Of a DNA stretch of 64,000 bases, positions 24,138-39,446 are shown piece by piece. The position numbers and the translations under genes are program-made. Source of the stretch: Erpobdella octoculata. Its lineage: Eukaryota; Annelida; Clitellata; Hirudinida; Erpobdellidae. The notes under the pieces are model-generated. The model did not search any database. It worked only from the letters and a program-made list of their open reading frames with translations, and was not told the origin of the DNA. The DNA lies in the NCBI GenBank assembly GCA_963978895.1, contig OZ022246.1, positions 15,872,549 through 15,936,548 on the forward strand, given 5' to 3'. Within the stretch, counting starts at the first letter, position 1. The number at the start of each line of letters is the position of its first letter.

Positions 24138-25088
24138 GACTCTACTAGGAATCGAACCCACGTGTCTACGGCAACACCGCCTCGCCTAAATGCAAGCGCT
24201 CTTACCAACTGAGCCACCGACCATCACCAAAAAAATGATGGCTAGAAGTTTCAGTCTTTCGGAGCTACTTAACATTAGACTACGACTATGATAGGCTCAG
24301 AACTCCTTACTTCGGCTCGACAGCTTGTCTGCTGCCAGATAGATAATTTATGAAGTGAAACATTGCGTTGAAATGTTTCGAGAGCCTATAAATAGGATGA
24401 CTAACTGTCACCACAAATAACGCAAATATTTATACGACTCTACTAGGAATCGAACCCACGTGTCTACGGCAACACCGCCTCGCCTAAATGCAAGCGCTCT
24501 TACCAACTGAGCCACCGACCATCACCAAAAAAATGATGGCTAGAAGTCTCAGTCTTTCGGAGCTACTTAACATTAGACTACGACTATGATAGGCTTCGGA
24601 CTCCTTACTTCGGCTCGACAGCTTGTCTGCTGCCAGATAGATAATTTATGAAGTGAAACATTGCGTTGAAATGTTTCGAGAGCCTATAAATAGGATGACT
24701 ATATATATATATATATATATAAAAAACTCTACTAGGAATTGAACCCACGTGTCTACGGCAACACGCCTCGCCTAAAAGCAAAAAATTACCTATCTGGCAG
24801 CAGACTAGCTGTCGAGTCGAGCCGAAGTAAGGAGTTCTGAGCCTATCATAGTCGTAGTCTAATGTTAAGTAGCTCCGAAAGACTGAGACTTCTAGGCATC
24901 ATTTTTTGGTGATGGTCGGTGGCTCAGTTGGTAAGAGCGCTTGCATTTGGGCGAGGCGGTGTTGCCGTAGACACGTGGGTTTGATTCCTAGTAAAGTTTT
25001 ATGAATATTTGCGTTACTTGTGGTGACAGTTAGTCATCCTATTTATAGGCTTTTGAAACATTTCAACGCAGTGTTTCACTTCGCAATA
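24137..25088. repeat. tandem and inverted 300-bp tRNA-like units
   Basis: tRNA-like cores with box A TGGCTCAGTTGG and box B GGGTTCGATTCC lie on the minus strand at 24137-24230 and 24434-24530 (300 bp apart). A decayed minus copy is at 24724-24790, and a copy on the plus strand at 24911-25000. The last two form a long inverted repeat. The unit body carries GCCTATAAATAGGATGACT, containing a TATAAA. It is the same architecture as 289-1182. Aminoacyl-stem pairing is poor, so these are not functional tRNAs. Confidence 0.75.
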
Positions 25089-25096
25089 TATATATA

Positions 25097-25702
25097 CTAG
25101 CGGGGTTACCCGGCGTTGCCCGGGGTTTTTAGAGGTTTTTCTAATGTTTGTCTCTCTCGCTCCCGTTTCCTTCTCCACTTTCCCGTTTTCGTCGCGTTCC
25201 CGGTCGCTTTTCCGCTCTCGGTCGTTTTCCAGCTCCCGGTCGCTTTCCCGCTCAGAAGTTTTGTTATCGATTTTCTCTCTTGCTCGCGTTTCCTTCCAAG
25301 CTTGCTTTCCCGATTCCAGTCGCTTTCCGCGTTCCCGGTCGCTTTCCGCGTTCCCGGTCGCTTTTCGCGTTCCCGGTCGCTTTCCCGTTCCCGGTCGCTT
25401 TCCCGTTCCCGGTCGCTTTGCCGTTCCCGGTCGCTTTCCCGTTCCCGGTCGCTTTCCCGTTCCCGGTCGCTTTCCCATTCCCGGTCGCTTTCCCGTTCCC
25501 GGTCGCTTTCCCGTTCCCGGTCGCTTTCCTGTTCCCGGTCGCCTTCCGTTCTCGCTCACGCTTGCTCTCCCGTTCCCGGTCATGCTTGCTCTCTTATTCC
25601 CAGTCACGGCTGCTCTCCCGTTCCCGTTCACGCTAATTTTCTCTTTTACATTCTTTCATAACTACTGTTAGCCTATAAAACGTAAAATAGATTTGCTAAG
25701 AC
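25097..25702 (-). mobile_element. Helitron 3' end and minisatellite body
   Basis: Near-identical to 2898-3419: CTAG at 25097-25100, terminal hairpin, then about twenty 18-bp units between 25310 and 25550. It differs in unit number. The long Ser/Arg-rich frames in all phases come from the minisatellite. Confidence 0.7.
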
Positions 25703-25718
25703 TATATATATATATATG

Positions 25719-26106
25719 AATGTTTGTGGGTTAGTTTGTCTATTATAGAAACGGGAAAGCGACCCGGAACGGACAGCGAGCGGGAACGGAAAAGCAAGCG
25801 TAAGCGGGAATGGGAGAGCAAACGTGAGCGGGAACGGGACAGCGACCGGGAACGGGAATCGACCGGGAGCGGGAAAGCGACCGAGAGCGGGAAAGCGACC
25901 GGGAGCGGGAAAGCGACCGGGAGCGGGAAAGCGACCGGGAGCGGGAATTCGACCGAGAGCGGGAAAGCGACCGGCAGCGGGAAAACGACCAAAAACGGGA
26001 AAGCGAACAGGAATGGGAAAGCAGGTGGGAATGGAAACGGGAGAGAAAGAGACAAACATTAGAAAAACCTCTAAAAAACCCGGGCAACGCCGGGAATCTC
26101 CGCTAG
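25719..26106 (+). mobile_element. Helitron body and intact 3' end
   Basis: GA-rich 18-bp units then CCCGGGCAACGCCGGG and CTAG at 26103-26106, followed by T. It corresponds to the decayed copy at 3575-3887. A degenerate (CATA)n/(CA)n tract follows (26107-26195). Confidence 0.7.
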
Positions 26107-26197
26107 TACATACATAAACACACACACAGACACACATACATGCACATACACATACATACATGCACACATACATACGCACATACATATATATATATAG

Positions 26198-26385
26198 TTC
26201 CCGCTCGCTCACCCGCTCCGCTCCGCTCATTTTGTGACGGATTTCAAAATTTTTTCTCTATATTTGATTCCCCTTGACTCTCAAGGTTTTGTGAAAATTT
26301 CATTACGATCGGATGAATGGTGTAGCAATGCATAAAGGACATGAACATATACATACAAACATTCATTTATATATATACGCATTAT
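26198..26385 (-). mobile_element. Helitron 5' segment
   Basis: The conserved 5' block in reverse orientation. It ends in TA repeats against the Gypsy pol relic; the terminal TC is not preserved. Confidence 0.6.
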
Positions 26386-26395
26386 GATCCCAAAA

Positions 26396-28333
26396 GATAA
26401 TAGCTGCTGATGCATGTGAATACGGAATTGGAGCAGTGATTTCACACCGATTTCTTAATGGAACAGAAAAAGCAGTCGCTCATGCAGGCCGTGCGCTGAC
26501 CCAAGCAGAAAAGAATTACGGCCAAATAGAAAAAGAAGCTTTGGCCCTAGTTTTTGCAGTAAGAAAATTCTATAGATTTGTTTATGGAAGGCGGTTTACG
26601 CTTTTGACCGATCACAAGCCTCTCTTGTCAGTATTTGGTTCAAAAAAAGGATTATCTGCACAAGCTGCAAACGGACTACAGAGTTGGGAACTGATACTCT
26701 TAGCTTATGATTTTGAGATCGAATATCGACGAACAGCAAATTTTGGTCAAGCTGATGCCTTATCAAGACTCATTGATTCCAAAAAAAACAACAGGAATTG
26801 AGGATTTGATAATAGCAGGTGTAAACGAAGACATCACAATGATACAAGAGGATACAATGAGACAATTACCTGTTAGTAAGAAAGATATTCAAATTATGAC
26901 AGAAGAAGACTCTGAACTCAGAGAGTTAAGTGAGATCATTAAAAAGGGATTTTGGCCAAAAGTTAAACCTGGATCAAACTGGAATGCCTTCCGAAGTAAA
27001 GCAACTGATTTGACTTTACATGATGGCATTCTATTTATGGGTGTAAGAGCAGTTATTCCAAAAAAAACGGCAACAGCGTATATCGAGGATGCTACATCAG
27101 GGTCATCCAGGAATTACGAGAATGAAAATGCTGGCCAGACAGTCGGTGTATTGGCATGGAATCGATAGAGATATTGAAAGTATGGTGAAAACCTGTGATA
27201 CATGTCAAAAAGCAGCTAAAATGCCTATAAAAAACACGTCACCATGGCCTGAACCATCACAGGCCTGGAGAGAGAATTCACATTGTTTTTGCGTGACCAA
27301 TGGAGAATTCAATGTTTCTGGTTGTTGTGGACGCATATTCAAAATGGCCAGAAATAATACAAATGAGTGCGGCAACCTCAACAACGACAATTCGCGAGCT
27401 GAACAGAATGTTTGCTCGGTATGGATTTCCCAAGACATTGGTATCAGATAACGGAACACAATTTACTTCTATGGAATTTGAAAGATTTTGTCAGTCAAAA
27501 TTTATCAGTCATATCCGAATACCTCCTTTTCATCCACAAAGTAATGGTCAAGCAGAAAGTTTTGTTGATACTTTCAAAAGAACCATACAAAAGCTAAAAG
27601 GTGAAGGAATTACCGAGGAATTGGTGCAAAAGTTTTTGTTGTGTTATAGATCTACACCATGCCCATCTAGTCCACATCAAAAATCTCCCGCAGAAAATTT
27701 TTTGGGGAGACAAATTAGAACACCACTATCAGACCTACAACTAAGTACTAAGAAAGACGTAAAGTATTCAGAAAAAAATCTTGCATAAAGAGACAGTTTG
27801 ACAAAAGGAATGGGGAAAGAATGAGAGTTTTTAAAGAACAAGATGCGGTGTACGCTAGAGATTATAAAAATCCAAACAATCCCAGATGGTTACCAGGGAA
27901 GATTTTAAAAAGAATTGGAAAAACGGTTTACGAAGTAGAGATTGACAGAAGGATTACAAAAAGGCATACAAATCAATTAAGACTAAGGAATTTAGATTGG
28001 GCACTTAAAGAAATGTTTGAGACATTCGACATGCCAGTACCCTTTCAAGATAAAAGTGCTGGAGAGAAAGCCCCAGTAAGAATTGTGTTCCCAGGAGGGG
28101 AAGATATGTTGGAACCAGACATAAACGCAACCCCTCGGGTTACGGAGAATGAGGATGGAGAGAATAGACAAGGAGATCATGTTCGGAGCCATATGGATAA
28201 TGAAGCCAATCCGGAGGAGTTGACACACATTCCAACAGGAATAGATAGAACCGGAGGCAAGACCTAAACGTTATTGCAACCCTCTAAAACGGATGGTACT
28301 GGACCCCAGTAGAAAATCATATGATTTTCTATA
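26396..28333 (+). pseudogene. Gypsy Pol relic: RNase H and integrase
   Basis: In order: RNase H (ADACEYGIGAVISH, EKEALALVF, LTDHKPLL); the integrase H2C2 finger (LHQGHPGITR ... CDTCQ); the integrase core with catalytic residues in VVVDAYSKW, VSDNGTQF and NGQAESFV (D, D, E all present); and a C-terminal GPY/F-like part (RWLPGKILKRIGKTVYEV). Frameshifts near 26780, 27090, 27290, 27790 and 28260 break the frame. Protease and RT are missing at the 5' side. A purine tract (AAAGAGAGGGAGG) follows at 28335 just before the LTR at 28375. Confidence 0.85.
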
Positions 28334-28374
28334 AAGAGAGGGAGGTATTATATATATGTTTATATATATATTAA

Positions 28375-28566
28375 TGTAAAATCGCTGTTTTTACAATAGG
28401 TTTTCCCATTGATAGACGTTAAAGGACTTCGAATAACTATTATGGACATTATTATTATTAAACCAGAAGGTATAACTAGCCGTAACAAAGCTTCATTTAT
28501 TATTTTCCAATAAAACATCAAAACCATTCTATTGAGCCCGGTATACGATTTGGTGATATCGTAACA
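28375..28566 (+). repeat. left LTR
   Basis: 192 bp, TGTAAAATCG...ATATCGTAACA. It contains AATAAAAC (28509), a likely polyadenylation signal. It directly follows the polypurine-like end of the upstream Gypsy pol relic, separated only by TA-rich bases. Confidence 0.85.
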
Positions 28567-28591
28567 TTGGTGTCAGAATTGGGATACAAGA

Positions 28592-30115
28592 ATGGTTTTG
28601 AAATCATTGGATGAGCTTTGGGTGAGTGAAATGAAAGACGAGCTGGAGAAACGTGGCCTGAGCGATACAGGTAAAAAGGACGAACTTATGGAACGCCTCT
28701 TAGCCGCGTTAGTGAATGAGGGCTATGGGCCTGACGACGACGAATATCTATTCGACATTGACGAGGAAGCTGTGGTCAAGCGAAGGAAATTAAAAAACAA
28801 ATTGCTGGAGGAAGAAAGACAACGAGCGAAAGAAAACATGGCAGCACAGAAGAAGACAGGAGAAGGAATGATTCTTGGCCACGAAAACAAAGTGGCAGCA
28901 GCCGGTACAACTGTTGAGAGTTTGGTCGCAGGGTTGGCTGATGCAGTGGTGGACACGGTTCTGGACCAGCGGGCTGCTGGTGATATGGGTTGCTGCGGCG
29001 AAACCCAATTTGAACTGGAGTCCACCAGCTGTGTCTCAGAGCATGTGACGGATGACGGCCGTACAGACTGCACAAGTCAGGTGGGTCATGATGATGAGCC
29101 TGTCAAAGACGGTCATGATAAGGAACCTTGCAAAGATGCTCAAGATGAACCATGCAAAGATGGTGACAGTGATACAGTCGGTTTGGACGTCAAAAACCAA
29201 ACTAAAGAAGATGAGAAGAATGTTGAAAACGAAATGCTAAACGATGAGGATGAAAGTGACGATGATTATTATAATAATGGCAATAACAACTATGGCTTTC
29301 ACCCATACAGCGACGGTTCTGAAACGGAAGCCTCCATAACAGACGATGGCACCGAATATTCAGGGTCAGATTTTAGTAAAGAATCTGACTCGGATGAAGC
29401 AACCGAGGATTTAGAAACGGTCGAAACTCCAATGGAAAAATACGTCATAGTTAACTCGACAAAAAAAGAAGACACTGATTTGAGAGACGATGGCGATAAT
29501 TTGAAGAAAGATCCGCTGGACGATACGAAAGTTGACACCGACGAAAGAGCCGAGTTGGAATGTGAAAAGAAAACGTTCGATTGTAGCTTGGAAGAAAACA
29601 AACATGACGACGATGAACTTCTCCAAAACAACAATAGCAATGCAGCAAGCAAAAACTCTGGAAAAGATGAGCCAAGAACAGAGAACGGTACCGATGGTTT
29701 TAAATCAGATGAATCCACAGAGGATTCTAGATCAGATAGACTAAGAGTCATTGTAAAATCAAATAACAGTTTGATGAAGGGATTTATTGGATTTATGGAA
29801 CGACGTGTTTTCGAAAAACCTTTTGAAGAGTTTCCTGAGAAAGATCTAAAGGATGTGAAGGAAGAAGAAAAAGCAGACAATTCCGATAAACCGTGCAAAG
29901 ATGTTCAGGACGAGGCATGCAAAAAAGGCTGTGATGAACCGTGCAAAAATGGCGACGATGAGCCAAAGAAAGACTCTGTTGATGAGCCAAAGAAGGACTG
30001 GAAGAAACTGTGTCAAACGGTCAAGAGACTTGACCATGTTGTTTGCGAATTGCGGTCAAAGCCACGAGTAAAGATCAAGGTATTTTGGTGTTCGTGGCCG
30101 AGTCGCATTTCTTAA
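28592..30115 (+). CDS. SAP-domain acidic protein of an LTR element
   Basis: 507 residues, ATG only 26 bp after the LTR. Residues ~8-42 form a SAP motif (DNA/chromatin-binding helix-extended loop-helix: ELEKRGLSDTGKKDELMERL). Residues ~50-85 are a charged helix. The rest is highly acidic and low-complexity, with EPCKDG/DEPCKDG repeats at ~165-190 and again at ~430-470. There is no capsid fold or zinc knuckle that I can see. SAP domains at the start of Gag-like proteins are known in some Gypsy elements. Open along its full length, unlike nearly everything else here, which suggests recent activity. Confidence 0.7.
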   Translation: MVLKSLDELWVSEMKDELEKRGLSDTGKKDELMERLLAALVNEGYGPDDDEYLFDIDEEAVVKRRKLKNKLLEEERQRAKENMAAQKKTGEGMILGHENKVAAAGTTVESLVAGLADAVVDTVLDQRAAGDMGCCGETQFELESTSCVSEHVTDDGRTDCTSQVGHDDEPVKDGHDKEPCKDAQDEPCKDGDSDTVGLDVKNQTKEDEKNVENEMLNDEDESDDDYYNNGNNNYGFHPYSDGSETEASITDDGTEYSGSDFSKESDSDEATEDLETVETPMEKYVIVNSTKKEDTDLRDDGDNLKKDPLDDTKVDTDERAELECEKKTFDCSLEENKHDDDELLQNNNSNAASKNSGKDEPRTENGTDGFKSDESTEDSRSDRLRVIVKSNNSLMKGFIGFMERRVFEKPFEEFPEKDLKDVKEEEKADNSDKPCKDVQDEACKKGCDEPCKNGDDEPKKDSVDEPKKDWKKLCQTVKRLDHVVCELRSKPRVKIKVFWCSWPSRIS

Positions 30116-30162
30116 AAGCGATATGCTGTTCGGGACGAACAGAATTAAGAAGGGGGTAATAA

Positions 30163-32512
<2,350 letters not shown>

Positions 32513-32520
32513 TCTATATA

Positions 32521-32595
<75 letters not shown>

Positions 32596-32603
32596 GTATA
32601 TAT

Positions 32604-33056
32604 AAGTTTTATTCTATTTCCTACTAAGCCATTTCATAAACAAACAAGCATTTATAAACATTCAAACAGAAAAAAGGAAGTCATCATTTCCCGACTCCGA
32701 CTTGGAAAGTGTCGGCTGAAACAAAATTTGAAGAGAATGAATCTTCATGAGACAGGTTTGTGCGAAACCTGCGGAACAGAGGAAACAATCGAGCACTGGT
32801 TGCTGCACTGCAAAGAAACGACACAACTAGGAATGGAACTTGGGAAATTTTGTAAAAGGATCCAAAAACCAACTACACTCCAAACTATACTGAACTCGGA
32901 AATATGCCACGACATCATCTATAAATGGATACAAAATAATCCTAAAGAACTGTAAATATAGAGAAAAATTATTTAGTGTAAATAAGTTTTTTTTTTCATT
33001 TTGATTTTGTTCTTGCGTCTTAAAACACATGGTGTAAAAGACTATAAACTATAATA
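32604..33056 (+). pseudogene. LINE 3' end: ORF2 C-terminus and 3' UTR
   Basis: The frame to TAA at 32953 encodes SRLRLGKCRLKQNL and a CCHC finger CETCGTEETIEHWLLHC, typical of the C-terminus of several LINE clades. The 3' UTR ends CTTAAAACACATGGTGTAAA...AATAAAAAAAA. 5'-truncated. The same 3' UTR marks insertions at 12384 and 52647, so this LINE family supplied them. Duplicated at 38757-39209. Confidence 0.65.
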
Positions 33057-33292
33057 AAAAAAAATAATTATAAACATTAATAATCAAGAAAAGATCTAAT
33101 AGGTATTTAGCAACCACTTAGTTAGATTATAATTATTACCATTTAATTAGAATAATAAAGATATAACAGCAAAATAGTAAAATGTCGTTAATAATAATTT
33201 CATTAAATGAATCCGCAAAGCGTAGAACTTTCCAATAATAGGAATAAGATCAGCATTTAGTTAATTTTCTTTAATATTAATATTATTAATAA

Positions 33293-33999
33293 CTAGCGGA
33301 GGCACCCGGAGTTGCCCGGGGTTTTTAGAGGTTTACCTAATGCTTTTCTTTTTCGCTCCCGTTTCTTTCCCGCTTGCGCTACCGCTCCCGGTCGTTATCC
33401 GTTTCATGTCGCTTTCCCGCTCATTTTTTCGCTCTCAGTTTTCCCCCCTAGATCCGATTCTACATACATACATACATACATACATACATACATACATACA
33501 TACATACATACATACATACATACATACATACATACATACATACATACATACATACATACATACATACATACATACATACATACATACATACATACATACA
33601 TACATACATACATACATACATACATACATACATACATACATACATACATACATACATACATACATACATACATACATACATACTTTGAATGAGCATTTAG
33701 TGCTGAAATATTGTAAAAAACACATACATACATACATACATACATACATACATAAACACACACACAGACACACATATATGCACATACACATACATACATG
33801 CACACATACATACATCCACTCATTTTGTGATGGATTTCAAAAAAATGTTCTCTTTATTTGATTCCCCTTGACTCTCAAGGTTGTGTGGAAATTTCATTAC
33901 GATCGGATGAATGGTGTAGCAATGCATAAATAACATACCTATATACATACATACATATATACATACATATATACAAACATTCATTTTTATATATATAGA
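33293..33999 (-). mobile_element. complete non-autonomous Helitron
   Basis: Minus strand: starts TCTATATATATAAAAATG (33999 downward, flanked by A), conserved 5' block at 33824-33930, an (ACAT)n interior (33464-33681 and 33723-33752), a GA-rich piece, then hairpin and CTAG at 33296-33293 flanked by T. The hairpin reads CCCGGGCAACTCCGGG. Confidence 0.75.
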
Positions 34000-34688
34000 T
34001 TAAAATAATGGAATAATTTATATTTTTATATAATTATAATTGGGGAAAACCCGCCGGCTTTCTACTTCGAAGATTTATTTATTTTCAACTTGTTTATATT
34101 GAAAGATGACGTACGATGCATTATATATATCCGCAAAGCGTAGAACTTTCGCGGCTAATAACTTTTTATTTAAACATTTTTAACATAAAGTGGCTCAACA
34201 AATTGTGTTCAGCGTCTCATAATCTATAAACGTGAGTTTTTGCAGACTTGCAGATACTAATCGGGTGACATAATATATATACATACATACATACATACAT
34301 ACATACATACATACATACATACATACATACATACATACATACATACATACATACATACATACATACATACATACATACATACATACTTTGAATGAGCATT
34401 TAGTGCTGAAATATTGTAAAAAACACATACATACATACATACATAAACACACACAGACACACATATATGCACATACACATACATACATGCACACATACAT
34501 ACATCCACTCATTTTGTGATGGATTTCAAAAAAATGTTCTCTTTATTTGATTCCCCTTGACTCTCAAGGTTGTGTGGAAATTTCATTACGATCGGATGAA
34601 TGGTGTAGCAATGCATAAATAACATACCTATATACATACATACATATATACATACATATATACAAACATTCATTTTTATATATATAGA
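34000..34688. repeat. ~690-bp tandem unit (satellite module + ACAT array + Helitron 5' block)
   Basis: Contains AACCCGCCGGCTTTCTACTT, GATGACGTACGATGCATTAT, CATAATCTATAAACGTGAG and CTAATCGGGTGACAT, then (ACAT)n (34281-34385), then the Helitron 5' block ending TATAGAT. It is present once here and three times in the second copy of the duplication (40202, 40919, 41616). Confidence 0.85.
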
Positions 34689-35699
34689 TTAAAATAATGG
34701 AATAATTTATATTTTTATATAATTATAATTGGGGAAAACCCGCCGGCTTTCTACTTCGAAGATTTATTTATTTTCAACTTGTTTATATTGAAAGATGACG
34801 TACGATGCATTATATATATCCGCAAAGCGTAGAACTTTCGCGGCTAATAACTTTTTATTTTAACATTTTTAACATAAAGTGGCTCAACAAATTGTGTTCA
34901 GCGTCTCATAATCTATAAACGTGAGTTTTTGCAGACCTGCAGATACTAATCGGGTGACATAATACATATTACATCATTGCGCTTTTATAGTAGGGAACCA
35001 GCACTTGACGCACGCTTCGCGCGCGAAACGTGTAATTTTCCAGTTAGTCGCAGATGATTTTTTACTTGGAAACGTTTTGGAATGGTGTTCTCTTAGAATG
35101 GCTAAATTTGAAAAAACTGCCTACGAAAAAAACGACATTTATATTAATAATAATTGCGTAAATTGTCGTTAATAATAATTTACAACTTGTTTAAAATTGG
35201 GGAAAACCCGCCAGCTTTCTACTTCGCAGATTTATTTATTTTTAACTTGTTTATATTGAAAGATGACGTTCGATGCATTATATATATGCGCAAAGCATTA
35301 AACTTTCGCGGCTAATAACTTTTTATTTAAACAATTTAACAAAAAAGTGCCCTAACAAACCTTGTTCAGCGTTTCATAATCTATCAACGTGAGTTTTTTC
35401 AGACCTGTAGATGCTAATCGGGTGACATACATAATACATAATACATACATAATACATCATTGCGCTTTTATGTTTGGAACCAGCACTTGACGCACGCTTC
35501 GCGCGCGAAGCGTGTGAGTTTTTACATATTAATAGTAAAGGTAGTCGCATTCAAATCGCACTCTAAGCTAAAAAAAAACACCAATGCGCTATTATAGTAA
35601 TAACGTTACGCACGCTTCGCAAGCGAAGCGTGTGACTATTTTAGCCAGTAGCTGAAGATTTTTCACTTCAAAACGTTTTGGAATGGTATTCTAAATGAT

Positions 35700-36065
35700 T
35701 GGATGATGTTGGAAAAACTGCCTAAGAAAAAAAACCTTAAATGGGCGGTATTGGATAAAATAGCCTACGAAAAAAACACATTTATTGTGTAATAGTGGAA
35801 AAGCCACCTACGAAAAAAAACCTATATTGGATGTTTTTGGAAATAAAAGCCTACGAAAAACACAATATTTATTGAATGGTATCGGAAAAACAGCCTACGA
35901 AAAAAAAAACTAACTGTAACGGCTAATATAGAAAAAAAAACTCCTACGGATAAAAAAACTTTTATTGGGCAATTTTGGAAAAACACCCTACGAAAAACCC
36001 CAACCTTTAATGTATGGTAATGAATAGAACTGCCTAAAAAAAACCCAATCTTCAATGGCTGATAT
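35700..36065. repeat. ~44-bp minisatellite (GCCTACGAAAAAA)
   Basis: About eight units keyed by CCTACGAAAAAA and ATTGGATG/AATGGGTGAT. Sister arrays are at 36805-37135, 43330-43690, 44430-44765, 45895-46010 and 53095-53440. At 36853, 36897, 36939 and 36984 the spacing is 42-45 bp. Confidence 0.8.
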
Positions 36066-37217
36066 TGGGAAAACTCGCCGGTGATTAATTTATTTTCAAC
36101 TTGTTTATATTGAGTTATGACGTATGCTAAAAATATATCCGCAATATTGGGAAAACCCGCCGGTGATTTATTTATTTTCAACTTGTTTATATTGAGTTAT
36201 GACGTATGCTCAAAATATATCCGCAAAGCGTAGATTTTTTCAATAATAGGAATAATATTAGCAAATTAGTTAATAAATAAATTAATTTATATTTTTATAT
36301 AATTATAATTGGGGAAAACCCGCTAGCTTTCTACTTCGAAGATTTATTTATTTTCAACTTGTTTATATTGAAGGATGACGTACGATGCATTATATATATC
36401 CGCATAGCGTTGAACTTTCGCGGCTAATAACTTTGTATTTAAACATTTTAGCAAAAAAGTGCCCTAACAAACCGTGTTCAGCGTCTCATAATCTATCAAC
36501 GTGAGTTTTTTCAGACCTGCAGATGCTAATCGGGTGACATAATACATACATATTACATCATTGTGCTTTTATAGTAGGGAACCAGCACTTGACGCACGCT
36601 TCGCGCGCGAAGCGTATTAGTTTTTACATATTAATGGTAAAGGTAGTCGCACTCTAAGCTCAAAAACAACACCAATGCGCTATTATAGTAATAACTTTAC
36701 GCACGCTTCGCAAGCGAAGCGTGTGACTATTTCAGCCAGTAGCTGATAAATTTTTACTTGAAAACGTCTTGGAATGGTCTTCTATTTGATTGGATGATTT
36801 TAGAAAATCTGCCTACAAAAAAAACCTTTAATGGGTGATATTAGAAAAAACAGCCTACGAAAAAACCCATATTTATTGGGTGATAGAGAAAAAGCCGCCT
36901 ACGAAAAAAACCTATATTGGATGTTTTTGGAAATAACAGCCTACGAAAAATACAAATATTTATTGAATGGTATCGGAAAAACAGCCTACGAAAAAAAACA
37001 AACTGTAACGGCTAATATAGAAAAAATACTCCTACGGATAAAAAAACTTTTATTGGGCAATTTTGGAAAAACATCCTACTAAAAAACCCAACCTTTAATG
37101 TCTGATAATGAATAGAACCGCCTACAAAAAACCCAGCCTTCAATGGCTGATATTGGGAAAACCCGCCGGTGATTTATTTATTTTCAACTTGTTTATATTG
37201 AGTTATGACGTAAGCTC

Positions 37218-37403
37218 AAAATATATCCGCAAAGCGTCGAACTTTCCAATAATAGGAATAATATTAGCAATTATTACAATAAGAAGAATAATAATTGCAA
37301 AATAGTAAAATGTTATTAATAATATTATTATTTACGAAAGTTAACTATTTTGCTAATATTATTCCTATTATTGGAAAGTTCGACAATTTGCGGATACATT
37401 TAA
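37218..37403. repeat. inverted repeat of the CCGCAAAG module
   Basis: TATCCGCAAAGCGTCGAACT...AATAATAGGAATAATATTAG at 37225-37275 returns inverted at about 37340-37400. Could form a ~50-bp stem. The same is present at 44848-45032. Confidence 0.7.
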
Positions 37404-37946
37404 TTAAATTATTATTAATTAGCAATTATTATAATAAGAGGAATAATAATTGCAAAATAGTAAAATGTCGTTAATAATAATTTCATTAAATGTATTAAGA
37501 GGAATAATAATTGCAAAATAGTAAAATGTCGTTAATAATAATTTCCTTAAATATATCCGCAAAGCGTAGAATTTTCCAATAATAGGAATAATATTAGCAA
37601 ATTAGTTAATTTTCTTTATTAATAATATTATTAATAATTAAAATATTGGAATAATTTATATTTTTATATAATTATAATTGAGGAAAACCCGTCGGCTTTC
37701 TGCTTCGAAGATTTATTTATTTTCTACTTGTTTATATTGAAAGATGTCGTACGATGCATTATAGTAAAACTCCGCCGAAGTAGTATACTTCGGTGATATC
37801 TTTATTTTCAACTTGTTTATATTTAGTGATGACGTACGATGCATTATATATATCCGCAAAGCGTTAAACTTTCGGGGCTAATAACTTTTTATTTAAACAT
37901 TTTTAACATAAACTGGCTTAACAAATTGTGTTCAGCGTCTCATAAT

Positions 37947-38071
<125 letters not shown>

Positions 38072-38386
38072 TACCGTGGCATTTTAATTAATCAAATTAA
38101 TTTTGGCAATTCTTCAGAGATGGTTTCCGTTTTAACAATGTCATGGTTGCGCGAGATGTGACGTAGATCTGTCGTTTGACAATTAATAGATTTTGCTTTT
38201 CGACCGTATTTTTAAATGTATAACAGTTTTATTATATAATTTATTTTTAATATCTCCCTATAGTAAAATAAATTAACATGTCATTCTCGAAAAATAAATA
38301 TTATTATTTTGTTTCATTATCGGTTTTAACTAATTTCACTTTTCATTATTCTATCCATGTTTTGTTTTTTTTTGTTTTTTCTTTTC

Positions 38387-38429
38387 GGGCTCTGATGATG
38401 ACAAACTAACTGTCAAAACGCGTTAGCCC
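38387..38429 (+). ncRNA. hammerhead-like motif with G12A change (duplicate)
   Basis: Identical to 32219-32261; duplicated with its segment. Confidence 0.55.
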
Positions 38430-38688
38430 TGTTTATAACTTTAAACTTATAAGTTACAACTTTTAGTTTATTTTATTTGTTTTATAACATAATTGTCTTT
38501 TTAAATTTTTTACAAATAAACGTAAATACGGCTGCAAACAAGGAATTCGTTAATAGTCTATCTTCCCAACAACGGGCTTCCCTTCGACGTTTTGAGTCTT
38601 TAGCGAAAAAATTAACTAATACAAAATGGGCAATTATATTCAATGGAGTTTGCGTACAAGAATACATAGATATATATATATCTATATA

Positions 38689-38749
<61 letters not shown>

Positions 38750-38756
38750 GTATATA

Positions 38757-39209
38757 TAAGTTTTATTCTATTTCCTACTAAGCCATTTCATAAACAAACA
38801 AGCATTTATAAACATTCAAACAGAAAAAAGGAAGTCATCATTTCCCGACTCCGACTTGGAAAGTGTCGGCTGAAACAAAATTTGAAGAGAATGAATCTTC
38901 ATGAGACAGGTTTGTGCGAAACCTGCGGAACAGAGGAAACAATCGAGCACTGGTTGCTGCACTGCAAAGAAACGACACAACTAGGAATGGAACTTGGGAA
39001 ATTTTGTAAAAGGATCCAAAAACCAACTACACTCCAAACTATACTGAACTCGGAAATATGCCACGACATCATCTATAAATGGATACAAAATAATCCTAAA
39101 GAACTGTAAATATAGAGAAAAATTATTTAGTGTAAATAAGTTTTTTTTTTCATTTTGATTTTGTTCTTGCGTCTTAAAACACATGGTGTAAAAGACTATA
39201 AACTATAAT
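38757..39209 (+). pseudogene. LINE 3' end (duplicate)
   Basis: Same ORF2 C-terminus with CETCGTEETIEHWLLHC, stop at 39107-39109, and the same 3' UTR and A-rich tail as 32604-33056. Confidence 0.65.
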
Positions 39210-39446
39210 AAAAAAAAATAATTATAAACATTAATAATCAAGAAAAGATCTAATAGGTATTTAGCAACCACTTAGTTAGATTATAATTATTACCATTTAA
39301 TTAGAATAATAAAGATATAACAGCAAAATAGTAAAATGTCGTTAATAATAATTTCATTAAATGAATCCGCAAAGCGTAGAACTTTCCAATAATAGGAATA
39401 AGATCAGCATTTAGTTAATTTTCTTTAATATTAATATTATTAATAA

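Noticed and set aside
24911..24998. Possible functional tRNA gene on the plus strand
   Set aside because: Box A and B are good but the acceptor stem does not pair, the middle is too long for a normal anticodon arm, and it is part of a repeated unit; called tRNA-like repeat.
29299..29898. 199-codon minus-strand frame opposite the SAP ORF
   Set aside because: Shadow of the acidic plus-strand coding sequence; no start context or domain of its own.
33312..33861. MYVC / HTYI frames over ACAT/TATG arrays (also 6429-6948, 9825-10089, 34195-34512, 39466-40025, 40397-42140, 60366-60674)
   Set aside because: Tetranucleotide microsatellite artefacts.
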